From: Rhizopus arrhizus
Lineage: Eukaryota; Mucoromycota; Mucoromycetes; Mucorales; Rhizopodaceae
Direction of reading: 5' to 3'
Length of the DNA: 64,000 bases
Assembly (NCBI GenBank): GCA_024220505.1
Contig: JAKZZE010000005.1
Location: 890,501 to 954,500, forward strand
Shown: positions 56,639 to 64,000 of the stretch, in pieces
Layout: each line of letters starts with the position of its first letter
How positions within the stretch are numbered: the stretch's first letter is position 1
Notes under the pieces: model-generated
What the model was told of the DNA's origin: nothing
Databases searched by the model: none
What the model saw: only the letters and a program-made list of their open reading frames with translations
Program-made: the position numbers and the translations under genes

Positions 56639-58161
56639 ATGATGGATGCTGATGAATTAGAAAGTATTTTATTTCCTGGCATAGCAACTGAACTTTATTT
56701 GTTGAGTGGTAAATTTCTCTTTTAAGATTTAAAATCTTTTTGACCGGAAAACCTTATACTTACATTTAATAGCTGTTCAACTTATTCATGAAAAGACCGA
56801 AGGAGATGATAACTCTCAAGAATTGGCAAAGCAAGCATTGAGATATTTAAGAATAAAAGCCGCAAAAGTATAAATGTAGAATTCTATAAGCTTTGACTGA
56901 TTTGGTTTATACTTACACAGTTCGATAGGGCGATATTGAAGCTAAAATCAAATTGAGTACCATTCTTGAAAAACAACCTGAAGAAGCTAATCTATGGGCA
57001 AGAAGTATTTTCGATAGAAAGTTATCAGCTGCTGTAGCATCTTGTGCATCTCAGCTCATAACTGTCACGGAAGAAAAGCAACAAGTTGAAAGTCTGATGG
57101 AAAGAATGGTTGAAAAAGCCAAAGAAGAAGCAATGGAAGACGACAAAAAAGGAAGAAAGGCCTTAAGAAATATGTGCTACCTGGTTGGTATCCTGTTTGT
57201 TGAAGGAATGGGTGTTAAGCAAGATGTTTCTCAAGGTTTGGAATATCTTACAAAGGCATCAGAGATGAAACACGATGCTGCAGGGCTTGAACTCGCCAAA
57301 ATACTGAGCGATCCCTTTAAATACCCAAAGCAATACAACATGGAAAAAAGCTTGGCACTTTACGAATGTGCTGTAGAACAACGTCGAAATCAGCACAATC
57401 AGCGTGCCTTAATTGATCTTGCCCGCGTATATTATGAAGGAAGTCCAACAGTACCAAGAGATATTGAAAAGGCATACAAATATGCTCGTCGGGTTGCAGA
57501 AAGTGTAGGAGAACAGTACTGCCAGTTTATTGTAGGTGATGTATTGTTAAATTCTCAAACAGCATCAGTCAAACAGGATGTACGACAAGCTGTCTTTTGG
57601 TTGACACAGTCTGCAGAGCAGGGGTTTCCATTAGCTATTGAAACATTATCAAAACTTTATTTTGAGGGAAAAGTAAAAGGAATTAAACAAGACTATGAGC
57701 AGGCTCATTTTTGGTGCATTAAAGGAGACGATCTCTGGCCGTCTGGTCTAGGGTATTGTCAAACTTGTTTGGGAGACATGTATCGTGAAGGATTAGGAGT
57801 ACCAAAAGACATTATACGCTCATTTGAATATTATCAAAAGGCAGCAACACAACAAGATGCTCCCCAAAATTATGCAAGATATATGCTAGGTGAAATGTAA
57901 GTATAAGTTATATATTTATGAAGCCCATGTATTGACGGCTTGACTTTTAGGTTTTTCAGAGCAAATGGTTGGAAGCATGATTTAGATCTTGCTGAAGAAT
58001 ACTATAAGATGGCGGCTAACGAGAATTATGAGCCTGCATGTAGCCGACTAAATGAAATACGTTCACTTCGAGAAGAAAAGGAAAAGGAAAGATATGCAGC
58101 GAAACGAAATACATGGAGAATCTGGTCTTTCTTTGGTGGTAGAAGAAAACAAACAGCTTAA
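56639..58161 (+). CDS. Sel1-like repeat (SLR) protein
   Basis: Four exons fit in frame: 56639-56708, 56773-56867, 56929-57896 and 57951-58161. The body is built of Sel1-like helical repeats of about 36 residues with the pattern LGxxYxxGxGVxxDxxxAxxYYxxAA, for example GILFVEGMGVKQDVSQGLEYLTKAS, RVYYEGSPTVPRDIEKAYKYARR and LGDMYREGLGVPKDIIRSFEYYQKAA. The C-terminus is charged and ends WRIWSFFGGRRKQ. SLR proteins act as scaffolds, for example in ER-associated degradation and in mitochondria (the C-terminal arrangement recalls mitochondrial SLR proteins). No signal peptide is seen. The partner is unknown. Confidence 0.85.
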
Positions 58162-58422
58162 AGAACTCAGAAGAAAAGCATTTATACCATTAGAAAACAC
58201 TTGCATATATTAATTTTTTTTTTGTTTAACGTTATTGAAATACCTCTGTTTTTAATAAAAACCTCGATATATCCTCTTATCACATATAAATCATACAACA
58301 TGGGTTTATTATGAACCGGAGTCCCATTTTTAGCTTTTTGAAATTAAATATGTTGAGTTACGTAATATCAATAGTGAAATCAGTCCAAAAACCCCTAATT
58401 AAACAATCAAACGCGTTGTTTA

Positions 58423-59377
58423 TTAAATAGCAGTATAACCTCCATCAACGAATAATTCAGCGCCTGTAACATATGTGCTCGCATCACTGGCTAAGAAAAC
58501 AACAGGACCTTTCAATTCATGAGCATCGCCAATGCGACCCATAGGGGTTGAATCAAGCCAAGTAGCTTCCCATTCTGGATTTTCCTTATTGGTGTTATCA
58601 AGTAAATCTGTCTTCATATATCCAGGACAGATAGCATTAACACGAATACCCTTCTTCGCCCATTCTACAGCCAAGCATTTGGTCATCATGCTAACTGCGC
58701 TCTTACTTGTATTGTACTATATTACAATGTTAGCATTTTGATTTTCTGCAAATAAAGCTGTAACTTACAGCGCATTGAAGTTGTGGACGGTTGACGACAG
58801 AAGCAGAGATAGAAGATGTGATGATGATACTTCCTTTACCCTTTTCGAGCATATATTTGGCAACAGCTTGAATACCATAGAATACACCATGAACATTGAC
58901 ATCAAAGACTTTGTGCCAATCTTTCAAATCGTAATTCTAGAATATAATGTTAAAAGCACGTTTTTTGAAAATATTACTATCGTCTAATGATTACCTCAGC
59001 CTGTCCCCCGATATTTACGCCAGCATTTGCAACGAAAATATCAGCACCTCCCAATTCTTTGTAAATCACATCAATAACTGAACGAACTTCATCTGAGTTG
59101 GTGATATCAGCTTTATAGGCTTTACAAAAAACATTGTTGTCTTTCGCAATCTTTGCAGCAACATCTTTTGCCTTGTCGTTGGATACATATAAAAGAGCAA
59201 CATCAGCGCCAGATTCAGCAAGGGCTTTACTCATTTCTAAACCTAAACCTCTATTATAGAAATATATGAATAATGTCTCCTTGCATAATGATGTTGTATC
59301 TCTTACCTGGCGCCACCTGTGACAATAGCCTTCTTACCTTTGAGGCTGAATTCGGGGAGTGTAGGAAGTGCAGACAT
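58423..59377 (-). CDS. Short-chain dehydrogenase/reductase (sorbose reductase / mannitol dehydrogenase-like)
   Basis: Four exons fit in frame: 59377-59307, 59250-58995, 58936-58769 and 58716-58423, about 262 residues. Classical SDR motifs are IVTGGARGLGLEM (nucleotide binding), VANAGVNIGG (the NAG motif), the catalytic Ser in IITSSISAS, and Tyr/Lys in YNTSKSAVS. The tail SDASTYVTGAELFVDGGYTAI is typical of the fungal NADP-dependent sorbose reductase / mannitol dehydrogenase branch. These enzymes reduce ketoses to sugar alcohols. The exact sugar is not determined. Exon borders coincide with the motif gaps. Confidence 0.9.
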
Positions 59378-61169
59378 ACTTGTATAAATAATTTAAAGAT
59401 AATAACAAAATCAATTGAAAAAAAAAAAGAAAAGAAAGAAAAAGCAAGTGAATGTTTATATATTTTTGAAACAGAAACTCAATGATTCATTCTCAATTCC
59501 GTTTAGTTCTTCCTTTAACCAAACAAAGAAGACTATAGCTTATCAGAAATTCTTATAATTATGTCATTTTTCCTGCAATTTTAAAAAATTGTTACACAAC
59601 GAAAAGGCCTACAAGACACGTAACTTTGTAGAATATGAATGCTCTAAAAATCTCAACATTTCAAAAAAATGACGTTTAATGCGGCGGTGTTTGTTATTTA
59701 GATACTAACATGAAATTTCGAGAACAGGCTTTGTCCCTACCATTGACAAAAGTAAAGCATCCAACCTTCACTACTTTGCAAATTTGCACAAATTTCAATC
59801 AGAATATTGTAATAGCCAAGCTCTTCACTTATAGATTAAAAATAGTAAGTTTATAAGAGCACTGTTTAAAGAAATAGCAATTTCATTTAGCTTCGACTTA
59901 AATTTTTTAAGAAACGTGTTAAGAGAAGTTTAGTACTAAAATATTTACATTTGTATACCAAAACATAAAATAAAGTTTACAAGTAACAGAAATTATAATG
60001 TGTATATTGTAAGCTAAGTGTGCGTTCTTCAATTATTCTATATAGATAAAGTTGATGATGCAGAACAAACCGCTATTATAATATTACATATTAAATTCAT
60101 GAAGTGATAGACAATCTTTTGTAGAAATCCCTTTCAGTGTACACTACTTACTTTATAAACTATATTATCATATTTTTATGTTTTAAATTACATCACTTTT
60201 GTAATGCCAATAGATCATTCATTATAAGAAATCAAAAACTGAACCTCCAATTAGAAATTTGGGTGTATTTTTTTTTGGAATATATTGCGATTTAAAATAT
60301 GTCTTATAAAATGCCGGTTAAAGAAATAAAATGAATACACAGATACTTCACTGAATGAAATCATCAAAAGAAAAACAATCAAATTGAAGTTGAAACTTAT
60401 TGTAACTAGAAAAACAATCCTTTAAAGATTCAGATCAAAACTATGGCATGAAAAGTATATTTTATGAAATGTTGTGATATGCAATCTATTACAACCCATC
60501 TTTTTCAATTGTGAGTAAGATCAAATGAAGTTGTCTATTTTTTAAAGAACTCTTTCACGTGTATTAAATGTCAGTCGTGCCTAGCTGTAGTTTAATTGAA
60601 ACTAAAGATTCAAGTATTTCTTGTGTAGAAATGCATTTACTTCTTTTTTTAAGACGCGTTATATACATGTATATATGTTTTGCGCATCCTTATTAATGAT
60701 AATTTAGTAGCAGTAAGACAACAGGACATTAAGTTGTACGTAGCTATGTCTTTTTTTTTTTGTAATTTCAATACAAAACTTTCATAATATATTTGAATTG
60801 CTTTATGCTTTTGGCATAAATGTTCTCACATAAAATCATTTAATATTTCATTGTTATTAATATCAATATTTATATACATGCATGTGCAGCTTTCTCCAGA
60901 AAGATCTGGTTGAGATAAGATGGACCCAATAATTAGCGAACGTTTAAAATATAAATCGATAGGAAGGACATCAGTAGCTAAGTTTAAAGATTTAAAATCC
61001 TCTTTTACAAGCATAACGAATGGAATATTTGCTTAATACCAAAGGTATACTACATGAGAAACAGATAGCTTTATTTATTTTTGGTTGAGAATGTAAAAGT
61101 ACTTCTAAGCTCTATAGTAACAGTTATAATATCAAGAAGCCGTGTATTATCAATATTATGAATCCTGCA
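59378..61169. other. Gene-poor AT-rich region of 1.8 kb
   Basis: No open frame with coding character, no tRNA or other RNA recognised. Several short inverted AT repeats occur. This is the largest feature-free stretch near the right end. Confidence 0.5.
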
Positions 61170-62620
61170 TTAGATGGTAAGAAGGCACTCATCACCATAA
61201 AAAAGACACCAAGTGCAGTTGATCCTTCGCCATTTAGCAGGATTACATTGCTCAATATAGTGTATCAAAAATCTGCCTTTTTGATCAGAAGCTTGAATGT
61301 TTACTGGGTCAGTAGAGAGACCAGCATAGTCTATGATGACTATGCAAACTTTTTGTTTTGACGAGGAGATAAAATCAATCATTCCTAAAATAAAGAGTGG
61401 TGTAATATTGTTTGGGTTTATTGGGTTGAGGTTTAAATAAGCAGAGATTTGAGTTATAATTGATATAAGAGTTGACTTTTTGTGAATTAGATTTGGCTTG
61501 ATTCGCTAGATATAGTGACCACCAGATCTTGTAAAGTTGATCAGTCTTGTTTTGATTCGTAAAAAGGTTTGTTTAAAGTAAAAATAAAATAAAAAGGAAT
61601 ACAATGAAGATAGTTAGCTTCAAGGGACTTGACTTTGTAGTTATAATAGAATATCAAAAGAGTTTTTTTTTAAAAGGATAATTGATAAATTTATTCATAG
61701 AAAAACAAAGTAAATAAAATTGTAGATTTTGTAAGTAAAAGTTTTAAAGTGCAAAGATCGAAGTGAAGTTTTTATATCTTGAGGAATAAATCCTCAGTAT
61801 TTATACTGTTTGGTGGGGTAATTTTTGGTTAGATTTGATTGGCAATATTAACTTTTGGAGCGTTTGAAAAGATCGTACCAAAAGATCGTTCCTTTTGTTC
61901 GTTCAAAAAGTTGGTTCTTGTGTTACAATGGATTTATCAAAATTAATACTTTTAAACTTAATGGAAATATACATATATTATATATACTTTGAGTGTTGCC
62001 ATGAATATCTTTTATCTTTTCTAGTGTTTTGATATCATCTCTAAAGTCTCTTGTGATGATATCGCTATTGGCATCTGAGGAGTAAGAAACAAAACATTTA
62101 TCCACATTCGATCTTAAATATAAATTATTAACCATGCTCTGAATATTCTTGACCCGATGTTGTGCTGATTTAACTGACTTTCGCACATATCCAACTAATA
62201 CAAAGTCTTTTTTCAGGCTTTCCATATGTTTTTGAAGATAAGGCAATTTTGTAACAATGTTCTTCACAACGTTTTCTACAACAGAAAAAAAAAGTAAGTA
62301 CGTAAACGCTCATAGAAATTAAATTGTTATAAGACTACCATGTAATTCTGATTTTAAAACGTATAACTCTCTCATTCTAGGTGTGTTTCCTGATTTATTT
62401 CTCTTTCTCGAAAATGGTACTTGAGTATAATTCACCTTTCCTTTACACCACTGCGTAAAATCGGATTCCGATTCGAATTTGTTTGTATACAATTTTACAA
62501 TTCCAAAGACATCCTCTGCATAAATACGTTGTTTTTCATAATCTGTGTATGCGTGCATATCAACTCCAAAAATTGCATTCACAAAATGCGCAATTTGCGA
62601 GTCGCTGCCTATTGACAAAG
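61170..62620 (-). CDS. GYxRKS-family protein of a mobile element (possible serine-recombinase-like)
   Basis: Three exons join in frame: about 62620-62339, 62275-61988 and 61384-61170. The first exon may extend farther upstream; no clear ATG is seen. Blocks: FVNAIFGVDMHAYTDYEKQ, then FTQWCKGKVNYTQVPFSRKR, YVLKSELHG, LPYLQKHMESL, VLVGYVRKSVKSAQHRV, NIQSMVNNLYLRSNVDK, and after the last intron KVCIVIIDYAGLSTDP. A decayed relative lies at 7.1-7.7 kb. The GYxRKS block recalls the GYARVS start of IS607-type serine recombinases, and Fanzor genes are known to ride in IS607-like elements, but the downstream RLSR motif of those enzymes is not seen. Function is therefore an inference. The second intron is long (603 bp). 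Confidence 0.5.
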
Positions 62621-63242
62621 TCGGATTTTGGTCGATAGTCGCTTTTGATTCCTTTTTGATTTTTAAAGCTTATTTTGTATTCAAAAGATGCTCCTTTAAT
62701 GGCGATTCTAATGGTATGCTTTTCGGTGTGGTTGGATAACTCTAACAGACGTTATTGAAGAAAATGTAAATGAAAGTAAGACGAAAGGAAAATAATCAGC
62801 TTGACCACATTGGAAACTGAATAGACATACGTCATAATTGGCAACATTATTTTCCTTACCTATTATTTTCTACCCTCACAGGATACATCAAGAAGACGAT
62901 CTCCGGACGCATTATTCACCCAATGTGCCAGCTCACTAAACAGAAAACACCATAAAAATCAACATGAAGACGAATACTCAACTGATACATCATCTACTTT
63001 ATTTATCAAAATCACCATAACCCTCTTTACAATTGTATATTTTTCCCAATTACCTTATTTTAATATGTTATTCCAAAGTATCTATTGTTGTAAAGTAATA
63101 AAAAACAAGGCTTTCTTCCCGCTAAAATTAATTTTGGGTGCCGAGTATATTCTTTTTGCACGTTCAAGCAATTGAAGTCAAGAACTAGTGTTATTGTTAA
63201 TAGTCTCTTACAGTCTTCTATCAATTGGTTTCTGTTATCACT
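62621..63242. other. Upstream flank of the GYxRKS-family gene, no gene recognised
   Basis: On the minus strand the reading frame upstream of the GYxRKS gene reaches a stop near 62675. A different frame (about 62720-62630) reads IRIAIKGASFEYKISFKNQ, coding-like but unassigned. AT-rich otherwise. Confidence 0.35.
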
Positions 63243-63583
63243 TCACCGTATAGCGAAACTAGACATAATACACATATTAGCAACTGTCACTATATTTTAG
63301 TTATTAGTAATTGCTCTTTAAAAAAGACTCTAAATTACTTACAAAGTTGGATGCTATTCTCGACTTCACTGATTCTGGGAGCTGCTTGAAGATACTTCTT
63401 ATAGGTAAAAGGGTCATAATGAATTTGTTTGATTGGAACCAAGATTGGGGTTTTTTCAGATGTTTCGAAACAAACTTCAAGGTCGCCATAGCTTGCTAAT
63501 TTTTCTCTTGCTTTTATTACATTTTCAGGATTAAATTCAAATCCAAATAGTAAGCACATTGCATAATCACAAGAAACATGCAT
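63243..63583 (-). CDS. Possible small two-exon gene of unknown function
   Basis: Exon 63583-63343 ends at a strong donor (GTAAGTAA). The next exon, 63289-63243, follows an acceptor TATAG, and the join stays in frame to a TGA, giving about 95 residues. The sequence begins MHVSCDYAMCLLFGFEF and continues with charged, mixed residues (PENVIKAREKLASYG, EVCFETSEKTPILVPIKQ). No family recognised. Good splice signals and balanced composition support it, but it is short. Confidence 0.4.
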
Positions 63584-63602
63584 TTTAGATAGATAAAAGA
63601 AA

Positions 63603-63715
63603 GGCTACCTCGTTTTTTTTGCGTCTACTCGTTTTTTTAGGCTCAAGTCTGTCTACGCTCGTTTTTTTTTACGTCTACCCGCGTTTTCTTTTATGCCTAC
63701 GGCGTTGGGAAATGA
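63603..63715. repeat. Degenerate tandem repeat built on CTAC-CG and a T run
   Basis: The unit GTCTACnCG followed by 7-9 T occurs about four times with drift: CTACCTCGTTTTTTTT, GCGTCTACTCGTTTTTTT, GTCTACGCTCGTTTTTTTTT, ACGTCTACCCGCGTTTTC, then GCCTACGGCG. It lies 20 bp upstream of the small two-exon gene's start and is followed by an A run. Purpose unknown; possibly its promoter or a repeat-element remnant. Confidence 0.5.
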
Positions 63716-64000
63716 AAAAAAAAAAAAAAATCAAATGCGACCCAAAACTTTATTCGTAACAGCAACTGCCATGAATATAAAATTAGAACTACACTTCTCT
63801 GCAGATAACATCTGTAAACGTAATTAGCATAATTTGACCCTGCAATTAATTTGTATTGTTTAAGTTAGTATGATCATCCACCGGTACTCTGAAACTCAAG
63901 AAAGCAACAATAGGAATATCAGTTTTATTTATTTTTATGCCATCTTTAGTTATGTATTGGCTCAATTGTGCTATTATATATAGTCTGTACTATTATATAT
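63716..64000. other. Right edge, no gene recognised
   Basis: AT-rich sequence to the end of the window with only short frames. Confidence 0.5.

Noticed and set aside
1..64000. CRISPR arrays, bacterial operons, rRNA or tRNA genes
   Set aside because: No regularly spaced repeats, no operon structure and no tRNA box A/B pattern were seen. The window is eukaryotic nuclear DNA.

Overview
This window looks like nuclear DNA of an early-diverging filamentous fungus, most probably of the order Mucorales (Rhizopus/Mucor relatives). It is strongly AT-rich with long homopolymers. Genes are close together and cut by many short GT-AG introns, usually 45-80 bp. Highly expressed genes (Ssb chaperone, ribosomal protein eS6, fibrillarin) carry C-ending codons unlike their neighbours. 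LARP1 here keeps a DM15 region. The mobile-element relics resemble families I know from Mucorales. Species cannot be fixed from the sequence alone.

Layout. 1-5.9 kb: an F-box protein cut by the left edge, a Cdc24-type RhoGEF, a broken Tc1 transposon and an unknown membrane protein. 7-16.3 kb: a decayed mobile-element gene with a GYxRKS-type motif, a Cdc12-type septin, tRNA adenosine deaminase Tad1, a soluble GAF hybrid histidine kinase, an unknown multi-pass protein and an FAHD1-type hydrolase. 16.8-28.4 kb: Ssb-type Hsp70, a homeodomain protein, an Nbp2-like SH3 adaptor with a 10-nt microexon, eS6, a Whi2-like BTB protein, an ER J-protein (DNAJB12 type) and fibrillarin. 28.5-36.2 kb is a transposon graveyard (LINE, possible integrase and Tc1 relics) around a GH37 trehalase that carries a frameshift. 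36.3-52 kb: a CORVET/HOPS subunit (Vps3/TGFBRAP1-like), a second DNAJB12-type J-protein, a C2H2 protein with a frameshift, a full-length but dead Tc1 element, a bZIP factor, a mitochondrial carrier, LARP1 and ATP synthase subunit j. 52.4-64 kb: transposase debris, a fossil Fanzor (eukaryotic TnpB-like nuclease) with paired hairpins at its 3' end, a Sel1-repeat protein, a short-chain dehydrogenase, a gene-poor stretch, a more intact GYxRKS-family gene and a small unknown gene.

How the genes relate. Most are housekeeping genes without operon-like logic: polarity and signalling (Cdc24, septin, histidine kinase, Nbp2, Whi2), translation and ribosome biogenesis (eS6, fibrillarin, Ssb, LARP1, Tad1), and membrane traffic or ER quality control (Vps3-like, two J-proteins). 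The most interesting part is the layered mobile DNA: a decayed Fanzor, two copies of a family with a serine-recombinase-like motif, a LINE deletion derivative that kept ORF1 plus the 3' tail, and three Tc1 relics, one shortened by a 92-bp microhomology deletion.

Exon borders are inferred by eye from splice signals and reading-frame continuity. No database search or transcript data were used.
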